Origin: Candidatus Chloroploca asiatica
GTDB taxonomy: Bacteria > Chloroflexota > Chloroflexia > Chloroflexales > Chloroflexaceae
NCBI RefSeq assembly: GCF_002532075.1
Contig: NZ_LYXE01000075.1
Span: forward strand, 17,528 to 81,527
Length of the DNA stretch: 64,000 nucleotides
Direction: 5' to 3'
Below are positions 7,979 to 16,170 of this stretch, one piece after another. The notes beneath the pieces are model-generated. The model made no database searches. It was not told the origin of the DNA and was given only the letters and a program-made list of their open reading frames with translations. The position numbers were made by a program, and so were the translations under genes. Position 1 is the first letter of the stretch. The number at the start of each line of letters is the position of its first letter.

Positions 7979-9390
7979 ACGTTTCCTGCCCCCAGCGCCC
8001 CGAGCATCGCACGCAACTTGATCACGGTCTCTTGCTCTTCGCGAGCAGGATCAGAATCGGCCACAATGCCCGCCCCAGCAAAGAGGCGAGCGGTATACTT
8101 GCCCACCAGCGCCGAGCGAATCGCTACCGCAAACTCACCCTGGCCGCGTGCATCAATCCAGCCAACCGGGGCACCATACCAACCCCGGTCGAGCTGTTCA
8201 CGTTCACGAATCCAGGCCAGGGCCGTTTCGCGAGGCTGCCCACCGAGGGCCGGCGTCGGATGCAAGCGTTCGACCAGATCAAGCACCCCCACCTGATCGA
8301 TGATCTGCCCAGTCAACGGCGTATAGAGGTGCTGCACATTGCGCACCCGCATCAGTGTTGGCTCATCCGGAGCCGTGACCTCGGTACAAACCTGTTCGAG
8401 GGCAGCGCGCAGCATCCGCGTCACGACCGCGTGCTCGCCACGATCTTTGGCACTCGCCAACAGCGCCTGGCCCAGCGCTGCGTCTTCTTCGGGGGTCGCC
8501 CCGCGCTTCATCGAACCAGCCAGCGAACTGGCGAGCACCGTACGCCCCTCCAGACTCACCAGGCGTTCGGGCGAGGCCCCCAGAAAGGTCTGACCGCCAC
8601 GGGCCACCGCAAAAATAAAGGTCTCGGGATAATCACGCCGAAGCGCAGCAAGCGTCGCGGCCGGATCAAAAGGATTGGCGGTATGGGCAAGCACCTCACG
8701 GGCGAGCACCACCTTTTCGAGCTTGCCCGCACGCAGATCGGCCACAGCGTCAGCGACCATCGCTTGCCACGCCCCCGCAGGCAACGCATCACGCAGCGTC
8801 ACCGCCTCACCGATGCGGGGCGCACGCCAGGCACGCCCGAGCAGATCACGCAAGCGCCGTGCCGCCGAAAGATGCAGGTTGATCGACGATGTCGAAGGCC
8901 CAACCAGGCCATTCACCGTCAGACTTGCCCGGTTGCCATCAGTGGCAAGAATTAAACGAGGGAGCAGCAGCAAGCCATCGGGATAGCCATCCCACCCACC
9001 ATCGTTCGGACACAGCGGATCAAAGGTAAACCCTGCCGCCGCCATCGGCCCACTGAAGGGCAGAGCAGGATCAGCATCAATCGCCGCCGTCGCGATCAAA
9101 TCACGCCATGCCTCAGCCGCCTGCGCAAAACGGCCAGGCCCACTGGCAGCAAAACTCCAGGCTGCCCCAAGCCCCGCCACCGCCAGGCCACGGGACGGCA
9201 CACTCCAGAAGAGGCGATTATGGGTCACCCCGATGCCACGGGCAAAGAGCGCCAGCGGATCGCGCACCTTCACTTCAGCCGTCACACTCACCAACACTGG
9301 ACGACCGAGGCGTCGCGCACGTCGCCGCGCAAGCTCAGCCTGCTCTTCCATGCTGGGCACCTTACGCAGCGCCGTTGTCGCAACACTCAT
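7975..9390 (-). CDS. menF: MenF, isochorismate synthase
   Basis: A chorismate-utilising enzyme of about 471 residues. The C-terminal half has the family landmarks: KLEKVVLAREV, FIFAVARGGQTFLGASPERLV, ASSLAGSMKRG, EHAVVTRMLRAAL, the HLYTPLTGQI block and LHPTPALGGQPRETAL, ending with WYGAPVGWIDARGQGEF. It converts chorismate to isochorismate with Mg2+. The frame is open to a TTG at 9423; ATG codons at 9399 and 9390 are more likely starts, none with a strong ribosome site. It is followed directly by menD with a 4-bp overlap. Upstream lie a T-rich terminator and an extended -10 box that could attenuate or separate it from the PucR gene. Entry into salicylate or siderophore pathways is not suggested by context. 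Confidence 0.93.
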   Translation of the reverse strand: MSVATTALRKVPSMEEQAELARRRARRLGRPVLVSVTAEVKVRDPLALFARGIGVTHNRLFWSVPSRGLAVAGLGAAWSFAASGPGRFAQAAEAWRDLIATAAIDADPALPFSGPMAAAGFTFDPLCPNDGGWDGYPDGLLLLPRLILATDGNRASLTVNGLVGPSTSSINLHLSAARRLRDLLGRAWRAPRIGEAVTLRDALPAGAWQAMVADAVADLRAGKLEKVVLAREVLAHTANPFDPAATLAALRRDYPETFIFAVARGGQTFLGASPERLVSLEGRTVLASSLAGSMKRGATPEEDAALGQALLASAKDRGEHAVVTRMLRAALEQVCTEVTAPDEPTLMRVRNVQHLYTPLTGQIIDQVGVLDLVERLHPTPALGGQPRETALAWIREREQLDRGWYGAPVGWIDARGQGEFAVAIRSALVGKYTARLFAGAGIVADSDPAREEQETVIKLRAMLGALGAGNV

Positions 9391-9428
9391 CCCAAGCATA
9401 AGCACAACCACATTTCTGCACAACCGAC

Positions 9429-9451
9429 AAAAAAAGGTAGCGATTGCTACC
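9429..9451 (-). terminator. Intrinsic terminator just upstream of menF
   Basis: On the minus strand GGTAGC-AATC-GCTACC is followed at once by seven Ts. This is a compact, textbook hairpin plus U-run. It could end the PucR transcript, or act as a leader attenuator of menF, because a candidate promoter (9459-9467) would start transcription at the foot of the hairpin. Confidence 0.65.
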
Positions 9452-9458
9452 CTTCTTC

Positions 9459-9467
9459 ATTATACCA
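9459..9467 (-). promoter_or_regulatory. Extended -10 promoter candidate for menF-menD
   Basis: TGGTATAAT on the minus strand matches the TGnTATAAT extended -10. No good -35 box is present. Transcription would begin near 9452, about 60 nt ahead of the menF start and directly before the terminator hairpin. Confidence 0.4.
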
Positions 9468-9519
9468 AATTCCACCTTGCAGACGGACATTGCCATTCGA
9501 AACCTGCGGCCCCAAGAAT

Positions 9520-9578
9520 CTGGCTTGTGCTGGCGAAAACGGCCAGTTTGACTGGCCGTTTTCGCCAGCACAAGCCAG
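9520..9578. other. 27-bp perfect hairpin, 5-nt loop
   Basis: CTGGCTTGTGCTGGCGAAAA at 9520 begins a 27-nt arm that pairs without mismatch with 9552-9578 across a TTTGA loop. A GTTTTTT run follows on the plus strand, so as a terminator it points rightward, although no plus-strand gene ends here. It may act bidirectionally downstream of the PucR gene. Confidence 0.55.
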
Positions 9579-9660
9579 GTTTTTTATGGCAACGCCCCTT
9601 CCATCTGACTCCAAGCATTCTCAAAATCTTCCGCCTCAAAGCGAATGTCGCCGATGCGAA

Positions 9661-9710
9661 AACCTTTGCGCCTTTGCGGCAAACCAACCGCCTTCTTTGC
9701 AAGGCATTGA
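9661..9710. repeat. Dispersed GCGCCTTTGCG-type repeat
   Basis: TTTGCGCCTTTGCGGCAAAC followed by the CAACCGCCTTCTTTGCAAGG block is shared, in reverse orientation, with 49413-49465. Shorter versions occur at 28849-28929 and 42692-42721. It abuts the PucR stop codon. Confidence 0.6.
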
Positions 9711-9712
9711 CC

Positions 9713-11269
9713 CTAGCCCTCTTCGATGGTCGAGAGCACGCGGTGGGCACGCAGGGCCAGCCAGAGGGCAAAGTGTTCTTCGGCATTGTCGAGATCCATG
9801 CCACTGATATCTTTGATGCGTTCGAGGCGATAGAGCAGCGTATTGCGATGGACATGCAACGCCCCCGAGGTGGCACGCAGGTTGCCAAGGTGATTGAAAT
9901 AGGCATCCAGCGTCTTGATCAGATCGGCCCCCTGGCGCTGGTCATAGTCGGCAAGCCGGGATAGCGTCTCGCGATAGAAGGTCCAGAGTTCAGGCGTTTC
10001 ACGCAGGCGTACCAGCAAACGATAGACCCCGAGGTCAGAAAAAGCCAGGACACGCCCAGGGCCAAAGAGTTGGCGCCCAAGCACCATCGCCTGTTCCGCC
10101 TCTTCGAGCGAGCGTCGCCACTCGGCAAGCGTCGCGACCGGCGTCCCCACGGCCAACAAGACCTGCGGGTAGTCAATGAGCAAGCGCTCACGCAGCTGCT
10201 CAACCAATTCACGCGGACGCGCATTCGTCGCGGTTGGCAGCATACAGAGCACGCTGCTTTCACGGCGCGAGAGCGGCGCCGGAATACCGCGACGGGTCAA
10301 CTCATTCTGGATTGTCCCGCTGAGCCGGGCCAGCGCCGACGGCCCAGCATCATCGATCTTCACTAGCACGGCCATATGCGGCACCGTCAGGGTATAGCCA
10401 AGTTCCTGCCCGCGCTGTAGTGCGGCAGCGAGATCACCAGGTGGCCCACTGAGGATATTCGAAACAAAATCGCCCCGGAGGCGATCTTCGGCGGCCTGGA
10501 CGGCCTGTTCTTTCGCGAGTTCAAGGGCGAGGGCTGCCGCGCCACGCTGGGCCGCCTCACGATCCCAGGTATCCAGCGCTGTCCCAGCGACCGCCAGATA
10601 GCCGGTGGGAAAATCACGTGGCCCGATCAATTCAACCCAGATCTGCTGATTGAGCATCGAGGCATCACCGGCCGCTGTGGGGCGCAACGCCTGCAACGCA
10701 ACCCGCGCCGAACCACGGCCACGCTGGGCGCGCAACTCACCATTTGGCGCATAACATGCCACACTCTGACCAGTCCGTTCGGCCATGAGATCAAGCAAGC
10801 CCGGCAAACCAGCGCCAGCCAGCGAGCGTTGTGTGAGCAGATCGTACAACTGCGCCCCGCGTCGCTCGAACTGCGCTTCGTAGTCACTCACCAGACGCGT
10901 GATCTCGCGTTCAACCTCGCGCAGATCTGTCCCCTCAGGCAGTTGCAACAGGGGGAGGCGCGCCTCCTCAGCGGCCGTGACATCATCGTTGGTGATCGTG
11001 CCCAGCGCCACCACACCAGCAACCGGAATCGGGGCCTGCCCAAGTCGGCGCACCAGCACAGCCAGGCTCAAGCGGGTATCCAGGGTACGGATCGCGTCAA
11101 CCGCAAGCACCGCAAGCTCACCACCACGCAATTCAGCGAAGGCAGGCAGTGTGGAACGCAACGTCGCCACCCAGGTGACCTGTCGTCCAAGTCCGGCGCT
11201 ACCAGCGGAAATGGTAGTTCCCAGGGGAAGGGCGAGTCGCAATACATCGCGTACAGTAACCGAGGGCAT
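9713..11269 (-). CDS. PucR/CdaR-family transcriptional regulator
   Basis: A 518-residue regulator. The N-terminal PucR domain (about 1-125) opens with MPSVTVRDVLRLALPLG and has the TWVATLRSTLPAFAELRGGELAVL block typical of the family. A middle region (about 130-400) includes the degenerate GGDEF-like segment seen in CdaR proteins. The C-terminal helix-turn-helix (about 455-515) has the hallmark HVHRNTLLYRLERI. Such proteins activate purine, sugar-acid or amino-acid catabolic genes after binding a small effector. No catabolic operon lies beside it: menF is downstream, and the Mn/Zn transporter is divergent. Its target is therefore unknown. The ATG at 11269 faces the transporter promoter across about 160 bp. 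Confidence 0.88.
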   Translation of the reverse strand: MPSVTVRDVLRLALPLGTTISAGSAGLGRQVTWVATLRSTLPAFAELRGGELAVLAVDAIRTLDTRLSLAVLVRRLGQAPIPVAGVVALGTITNDDVTAAEEARLPLLQLPEGTDLREVEREITRLVSDYEAQFERRGAQLYDLLTQRSLAGAGLPGLLDLMAERTGQSVACYAPNGELRAQRGRGSARVALQALRPTAAGDASMLNQQIWVELIGPRDFPTGYLAVAGTALDTWDREAAQRGAAALALELAKEQAVQAAEDRLRGDFVSNILSGPPGDLAAALQRGQELGYTLTVPHMAVLVKIDDAGPSALARLSGTIQNELTRRGIPAPLSRRESSVLCMLPTATNARPRELVEQLRERLLIDYPQVLLAVGTPVATLAEWRRSLEEAEQAMVLGRQLFGPGRVLAFSDLGVYRLLVRLRETPELWTFYRETLSRLADYDQRQGADLIKTLDAYFNHLGNLRATSGALHVHRNTLLYRLERIKDISGMDLDNAEEHFALWLALRAHRVLSTIEEG

Positions 11270-11355
11270 GGGTTTACTTTATCAAGCACTTATCACATTA
11301 GCGGCTATTATACCACCGTAGCGATACAATTAAATTATTTGGGAAGGTCTCGTGA

Positions 11356-11384
11356 TTGACAAAAACCCTAATTTATAGTATTTT
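11356..11384 (+). promoter_or_regulatory. Promoter of the Mn/Zn transporter operon
   Basis: A perfect TTGACA (11356-11361) is separated by 17 bp from TATTTT (11379-11384). The -10 box is inside a perfect palindrome, a layout expected for repression. The ATPase start follows about 50 bp later behind a GGAGG ribosome site. Confidence 0.6.
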
Positions 11385-11400
11385 AGGTATAGCTAAAATA
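11379..11400. promoter_or_regulatory. DtxR/MntR-like operator
   Basis: The 22-bp site has perfect 8-bp half-sites, TATTTTAG and CTAAAATA, around a GTATAG centre. AT-rich TTTAGG...CTAAA palindromes are characteristic of metal-dependent DtxR/MntR repressors, and this one overlaps the -10 box of a metal-importer operon. The regulator itself is not in the window, and the exact family member is inferred. Confidence 0.6.
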
Positions 11401-11432
11401 AATTTCTGGCACGGCAAATTTGGAGGAATGAA

Positions 11433-12221
11433 ATGCAGCCTGCGTTAGCAATTACTGATTTGACTGTTGCCTATCACGATAAGCCTGTGCTCTGGGATGT
11501 TGATCTCGAGGTGCCTGCCAGTACGCTGATGGCGATTGTTGGGCCGAATGGCGCCGGCAAGACGACGCTGATCAAGGCTGCGCTCGGTCTGGTGCGCCCC
11601 GCTGCCGGTCAGACGCTCTTTTATGGCCGTCCGTATCGCGAGCAACGGCGCCTGGTAGGGTATGTTCCTCAGCGCGGCAGCGTCGATTGGGATTTCCCGA
11701 CGAGTGTGCTCGATGTGGTGATGATGGGGCGCTATGGAAGCCTGGGTTGGTTCCGTCGTCCCGGCAAGGCCGAACGCCAGCACGCGCTGGCCGCACTCGA
11801 GAAGGTGCGCATGGCCGATTTTGCCACCCGTCAGATCAGCCAACTCTCGGGCGGGCAACAGCAACGGGTCTTTCTCGCCCGTGCCCTGGTTCAGGATGCG
11901 CAAATCTATTTTATGGACGAACCCTTTCAGGGGGTTGATGCGGTCACCGAGCGTGCCATCATCGATCTGCTGCGCGATCTGCGCGCCAATGGCAAGACGG
12001 TGATCGTCGTTCACCACGATCTCCAGACCGTGCCCGAGTATTTTGATCAGGTCTGTCTGATCAATGTGCGCCGCATCGCCAGTGGCCCGGTGGCCGAGGT
12101 CTTTACCGAAGCCAACCTCCGCGCTACCTATGGCGGGCGCATTGCGTTCCTTGGGCATGCCGAAGATGACGAAGCCACACCGAGCCGCACCGAAGGGATG
12201 CTGAAAGGAGTGGCCGACTGA
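11433..12221 (+). CDS. Metal ABC transporter ATPase (Mn/Zn/Fe type)
   Basis: A 262-residue nucleotide-binding subunit of the metal-chelate ABC importer family (TroB/MntB/ZnuC). Walker A is GPNGAGKTT, the signature is LSGGQQQR, and Walker B is IYFMDEPFQGVD. The DWDFPTSVLDVVMMGRYG stretch is the Q-loop-proximal segment typical of the Mn/Zn subgroup rather than of siderophore importers. The start has a strong ribosome site (GGAGG, 8 nt upstream). Its stop overlaps the ATG of the first permease (TGATG). The operator upstream suggests manganese or iron control. No periplasmic binding protein is encoded with it. Confidence 0.92.
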   Translation: MQPALAITDLTVAYHDKPVLWDVDLEVPASTLMAIVGPNGAGKTTLIKAALGLVRPAAGQTLFYGRPYREQRRLVGYVPQRGSVDWDFPTSVLDVVMMGRYGSLGWFRRPGKAERQHALAALEKVRMADFATRQISQLSGGQQQRVFLARALVQDAQIYFMDEPFQGVDAVTERAIIDLLRDLRANGKTVIVVHHDLQTVPEYFDQVCLINVRRIASGPVAEVFTEANLRATYGGRIAFLGHAEDDEATPSRTEGMLKGVAD

Positions 12222-13090
12222 TGGAACTCTTTGCTGATTATACGCTGCGCATGGTGGCCCTCGGGTCGGCTATGCTTGGCATCGTCAGCGGGGTGCTCGG
12301 CTGCTTTGCCGTGCTGCGCCGCCAGGCGCTGCTCGGCGATGCGATGTCCCATGCGGCCCTCCCCGGCATTGTGGTGGCCTTTCTGCTGACTGGGCAACGC
12401 GATCCGCTTATTTTGATGCTCGGGGCCGCGGGCTCTGCCTGGCTCGCCGCCCTCTTGTTGATGAGTGTGACCCGTACCACGCGGGTAAAAGAAGATAGTA
12501 GCCTCGCCCTGATCCTGGCCGTCTTTTTTGGGACTGGTCTCGTACTGCTCTCGTGGTTGCAACAGCGCCCCGATGCGGCCCAAGCCGGGTTGCGCAGTTT
12601 CCTCTTTGGGCAGGCCGCCGCCATGGTCGCCCGTGATGTCCAGGTGATGGTCGCCCTCGGTGTGCCAACCCTGGTGCTCGTTGCGCTCTTCTGGAAACAG
12701 TTCAAGGTGCTCACCTTTGACCCTGAATATGCCGCTAGCCTTGGCTTGCCGGTGCGTGGCTTGAGCGTGCTGCTGACCTCGTTGATCATTGTCGCGATTG
12801 TGCTCGGTCTCCAGACAGTCGGGGTTGTGCTGATGAGTGCGATGCTCGTCGCCCCAGCAGCCGCCGCGCGCCAGTGGACCGACCGCCTCGGCGTGATGAT
12901 TGTGCTGGCGGGGCTGTTTGGAGCAAGCGCCGGCGTTGTTGGGGCACTGATCAGTGCCACCGCACGTGGGCTCGCCACCGGGCCAACCATTGTGCTCTGT
13001 CTCGGGGTGCTCACCCTGGTCTCGTTTCTTTTCGCACCCAACCGGGGGCTGATCTGGCGCTACACCCGCCAGGCCGTGCCCCAGGTTTAG
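12221..13090 (+). CDS. Metal ABC transporter permease 1 (TroC/MntC type)
   Basis: A 289-residue ABC-3 family permease with about 8-9 hydrophobic helices. It starts LFADYTLRMVALGSAMLGIV and contains the conserved early block AVLRRQALLGDAMSHAALPGIV, which couples to the ATPase. VGVVLMSAMLVAPAAAARQ, near the end, is the family's metal-pore helix. It should form the membrane channel with the next permease and the ATPase upstream, with which it is translationally coupled. It ends 19 bp before the second permease. Confidence 0.92.
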   Translation: MELFADYTLRMVALGSAMLGIVSGVLGCFAVLRRQALLGDAMSHAALPGIVVAFLLTGQRDPLILMLGAAGSAWLAALLLMSVTRTTRVKEDSSLALILAVFFGTGLVLLSWLQQRPDAAQAGLRSFLFGQAAAMVARDVQVMVALGVPTLVLVALFWKQFKVLTFDPEYAASLGLPVRGLSVLLTSLIIVAIVLGLQTVGVVLMSAMLVAPAAAARQWTDRLGVMIVLAGLFGASAGVVGALISATARGLATGPTIVLCLGVLTLVSFLFAPNRGLIWRYTRQAVPQV

Positions 13091-13109
13091 TAGATAGCGA
13101 GGTGCCACG

Positions 13110-14213
13110 ATGTCGTCAACAATGGAAGTGCAACTCATTGCAATCGTGGTCGCTGCTGCCTGTGCCTTGCCGGGAGTCTTCCTCGTCTTGCGCCGGATGG
13201 CGATGATGAGCGATGCGATTAGCCATACGGTTTTGCTTGGCATTGTGCTTGGCTATTTTGTGACCCGCGATCTCGCTTCGCCGTTGCTCTTTGTCGGTGC
13301 GGTCGCAACCGGGGTCTTGACGGTCAGTCTCGTTGAGATGTTGACCCGTACCAATCTGATCAAAGAAGATGCCGCCATTGGCCTCGTCTTTCCGGTGCTC
13401 TTTAGCATTGCGGTGATCCTGATTTCACGCTACGCCGGCAATGTCCATCTCGATACTGATGCGGTCTTGCTTGGCGAATTGGCGTTTGCGCCGTTTGATC
13501 GCATCACCTGGGGCTGGCTCGATCTGCCCCGCGCCTTGCTGATCGGCAGCATCACGCTCGTGCTCAACCTGTTGCTAATTGTGCTCTTGTACAAAGAGCT
13601 CAAGCTCGCAACGTTTGATGTTGGCCTCGCGGCAACGCTCGGGTTCAGCCCGGTGCTCGTGCATTACGGCTTGATGACCGTCGTCTCGATTACGGCAGTT
13701 GGCGCTTTTGATGCAGTTGGCTCGATCCTTGTCGTTGCGCTGATGGTTGCCCCTCCTGCGGCGGCCTATCTCTTGACCGATCGCTTGTCACGCATGCTTG
13801 GCTTGAGTGTCGTCATTGCCGTGCTCAGTGCCGTGCTTGGCTACTGGTTTGCTCGCTGGTTCAATGTCGCGATTGCCGGTTCGATGGCAATGATGACCGG
13901 GGTTGCTTTTCTGCTGGCCTTCCTCTTTGCGCCGGCCCGAGGCATCGTGGCGCTTGGGGTGCGGCGTTCGCGTCAGCGCTGGGAATTTGCCCAGCAGATG
14001 CTGACGCTCCACCTGCTCAACCACGAAGGTACCGCCGAGGCCGACGACGAGTGCAGCCGCAACCACCTGAGCCACCATCTTCGCTGGCAGCCACGCTTCG
14101 CCGCGACCGTGATTCGCCTCGCCGAACAGGGGGGCCTGATCCAGTGCGATGGCATGCGCCTGATGCTCACCGACCAGGGCCGTCGCCTTGCCCAGGAGGC
14201 GAGTCTCCGCTAA
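13110..14213 (+). CDS. Metal ABC transporter permease 2 with C-terminal winged-helix-like extension
   Basis: A 367-residue protein. Residues 1 to about 285 are an ABC-3 permease with the same landmarks as its neighbour: LRRMAMMSDAISHTVLLGIV and a VGSILVVALMVAPPAAAYLL helix. The last 80 residues (about 287-367) are cytosolic and resemble a winged helix (QQMLTLHLLNHEG...AATVIRLAEQGGLIQ...LMLTDQGRRLAQEA), as in TroD-type permeases that carry a DtxR-like tail. This tail might sense metal or contact the ATPase; its role is inferred. The stop overlaps the convergent gene at 14210 by 4 bp. Confidence 0.88.
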   Translation: MSSTMEVQLIAIVVAAACALPGVFLVLRRMAMMSDAISHTVLLGIVLGYFVTRDLASPLLFVGAVATGVLTVSLVEMLTRTNLIKEDAAIGLVFPVLFSIAVILISRYAGNVHLDTDAVLLGELAFAPFDRITWGWLDLPRALLIGSITLVLNLLLIVLLYKELKLATFDVGLAATLGFSPVLVHYGLMTVVSITAVGAFDAVGSILVVALMVAPPAAAYLLTDRLSRMLGLSVVIAVLSAVLGYWFARWFNVAIAGSMAMMTGVAFLLAFLFAPARGIVALGVRRSRQRWEFAQQMLTLHLLNHEGTAEADDECSRNHLSHHLRWQPRFAATVIRLAEQGGLIQCDGMRLMLTDQGRRLAQEASLR

Positions 14214-15115
14214 GGGAGGGCAAGCTCTCCCTCACCATACTCAACCTCGATATTGAGCAGATAAAGTTGCCCCGCAAAGGTTTCGCTATTGGCCGCATTG
14301 CCCCGTAACAAGAAGAATGACCAGAGGGAGTTGTTGGCAAGGTTGCTGTCGGTCAGGGTAAAACTCTGGCTGTAGATGCGGTACCACGACGGGCCACTCG
14401 GGAAGGTCAGCAGGCTATCGGCATCCCGTGTTCCCGGGTTGGTCAGCCATTCCCCCGAACCGGGCGTGTAGGTATTGAGCTTGAGCCGCCAATTGACCGC
14501 CCCGGCCCCGTTGCCGCCTAGCGCAAAGAAGACCCGCACCGTCACCGGCGAGGTACCGTCCCAATCCGCCGGACGCGCTAGATAGAACCCGGCTTCGTCA
14601 CTCACATTGGCCGCCCACCGCAACGCTAGGTCGTTGTCCATCACCAGATTGGTCGAGTCGAGATCGCGGATCAATGCGGCCGGGCTGATGCTCACCGTAC
14701 GGGTCTGGCTACTGGCCGTTGTTCCCGTTCCTGTGGCTGCCGGGGTCACGATCTGGCGAGGCGTCAGCACGGTGTAGCTACTGCTGCCGTGCTGACGCAC
14801 CGCCACTTCAACATAGACTGGCTGGTCGCGTGCGGGCAGGCTCAGCGGGGCGGTAAAGCGTCCGTCAACCACCGTTACATCAGGCACAGCCAGCGCTTCA
14901 CCTATCGGCTGCCCATCAGTTGCAGCATCAAAGAGCGTGATCAAGAAATCGTACTGGCCGTGCGCAGAGGAGCCACCATCCTCAAGATAGCCCTCGTAGA
15001 TGATGCTCGGGTGAGCGGTGGCCGACTCGACCGTAACCGGCCTTTGGAGCCACCCGACCCACACGGCGACGATGGCGAGGCCAATGAGTCCAAGGAATGC
15101 TAGACGGCGTACCAT
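14210..15115 (-). CDS. Secreted or membrane-anchored protein of unknown function, paralogue A
   Basis: A 301-residue protein with an N-terminal hydrophobic helix (LAFLGLIGLAIVAVWVGWL). Residues about 38-125 form a small domain (IIYEGYLEDGG...YDFLITLFDAATDGQPIG...LTPRQIVTP) of the kind that opens many predicted bacterial surface and tail-fibre-like proteins. Residues about 145-295 are almost identical to the C-terminal half of the neighbouring gene. That half is Trp/Tyr-rich and beta-like (ADWDGTSPVTVRVFFALGG), which may suggest a binding module. The start at 15115 is backed by GGGAG. It lies 72 bp after its paralogue on the same strand. I do not recognise the C-terminal family. Confidence 0.75.
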   Translation of the reverse strand: MVRRLAFLGLIGLAIVAVWVGWLQRPVTVESATAHPSIIYEGYLEDGGSSAHGQYDFLITLFDAATDGQPIGEALAVPDVTVVDGRFTAPLSLPARDQPVYVEVAVRQHGSSSYTVLTPRQIVTPAATGTGTTASSQTRTVSISPAALIRDLDSTNLVMDNDLALRWAANVSDEAGFYLARPADWDGTSPVTVRVFFALGGNGAGAVNWRLKLNTYTPGSGEWLTNPGTRDADSLLTFPSGPSWYRIYSQSFTLTDSNLANNSLWSFFLLRGNAANSETFAGQLYLLNIEVEYGEGELALP

Positions 15116-15187
15116 AGCAATAACTCCCTTCTAAGAGAAGGATTGAGAAGATAGCAAAGAGGAAATAGCCACGTGCCTCAACAAGCG

Positions 15188-16003
15188 TCAACGCCGAGCG
15201 ATCGGCAGATAGACAACATACGATGGTGGATTGCGCAGGTAGGAAACCTCGACATTGAGCAGATAAAGTTGCCCCGCAAAGGTTTCGCTATTGGTCGCAT
15301 TGCCCCGTAACAAGAAGAATGACCAGAGTGGTGCGTCGGCGAGGTTGCTGTCGGACAGGGTGAAACTCTGGCTGTAGATGCGGTACCACGACGGGCCACT
15401 CGGGAAGGTCAACAGGCTATCGGCATCCCGTGTTCCCGGATTGGTCAGCCATTCACCCGAGTTGGGCGTGTAAGTGTTGAGCTTGAGCCGCCAGTTGACC
15501 GCCCCGGCCCCGTTGCCGCCTAGCGCAAAGAAGACCCGCACCGTCACCGGCGAAGTGCCGTCCCAATCCGCCGGACGCGCCAGGTAGAACCCGGCTTCGT
15601 CACTCACATTCGCCGCCCACCGCAGCGCCAGGTCGTTGTCCATCACTACATTGGTCGAGTCAACATCACGAATAAACGCCGCCGGACTGACGCTGACACT
15701 GCGCGTAAGCACGCCCGTCTGCGCAACGATTGGCATACGACCCGTCGTAATTCTCGACCACCCGAGGCGCAATGGTGGCGCAAAGCGCACAGAACGTGAC
15801 CGCAGACCACCCTGGAGTTGGTACGTTCCACCACTCATCGAGGCTTGAGGGGGTGCATCGTTGTACGCCGAAAAGGCGCGCCCGGGCTGCATAAGCCTGA
15901 ATGTACCAAGCACTATCGCCAAACCGATCAAAACCAGCCCGAAAAAGAATAACTGTTGAGGAGGGATCCCCATGCGCCGAAACAGCGGCTCTCGTTTTTC
16001 CAT
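15188..16003 (-). CDS. Secreted or membrane-anchored protein of unknown function, paralogue B
   Basis: A 271-residue protein starting at the ATG at 16003 (MEKREPLFRRMG), which has AGGAG 8 nt upstream. A membrane helix (LFFFGLVLIGLAIVLGTFRL) is near residues 17-36, followed by a short linker. Residues about 105-260 are the module shared with paralogue A, with long stretches of identity at the protein and DNA level. It lacks A's YDF-type N-terminal domain. It ends VVYLPIARR, a motif resembling the ends of other secreted proteins here (FVFLPLIR in the subtilase). Function is unknown; export is well supported by the helix. Confidence 0.75.
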   Translation of the reverse strand: MEKREPLFRRMGIPPQQLFFFGLVLIGLAIVLGTFRLMQPGRAFSAYNDAPPQASMSGGTYQLQGGLRSRSVRFAPPLRLGWSRITTGRMPIVAQTGVLTRSVSVSPAAFIRDVDSTNVVMDNDLALRWAANVSDEAGFYLARPADWDGTSPVTVRVFFALGGNGAGAVNWRLKLNTYTPNSGEWLTNPGTRDADSLLTFPSGPSWYRIYSQSFTLSDSNLADAPLWSFFLLRGNATNSETFAGQLYLLNVEVSYLRNPPSYVVYLPIARR

Positions 16004-16170
16004 ATGCGCACTCCTGAGGAACTGGCGCAAACCGATACGCACCGGGGCAAGGTGAGTATAGCATATCAGTCTGCGCTAGCATATTCAGCAATTGCCAACA
16101 TTCCCGCGGGGTGGTACCATACCAGGACAGTCACGCTGTACCATTGCTCATGGCGACCCGAGGTAGCCCT

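Noticed and set aside
12128..13243. 371-residue minus-strand ORF opposite the metal permease
   Set aside because: Composition typical of antisense frames in GC-rich DNA; the plus strand has clear ABC permease motifs.
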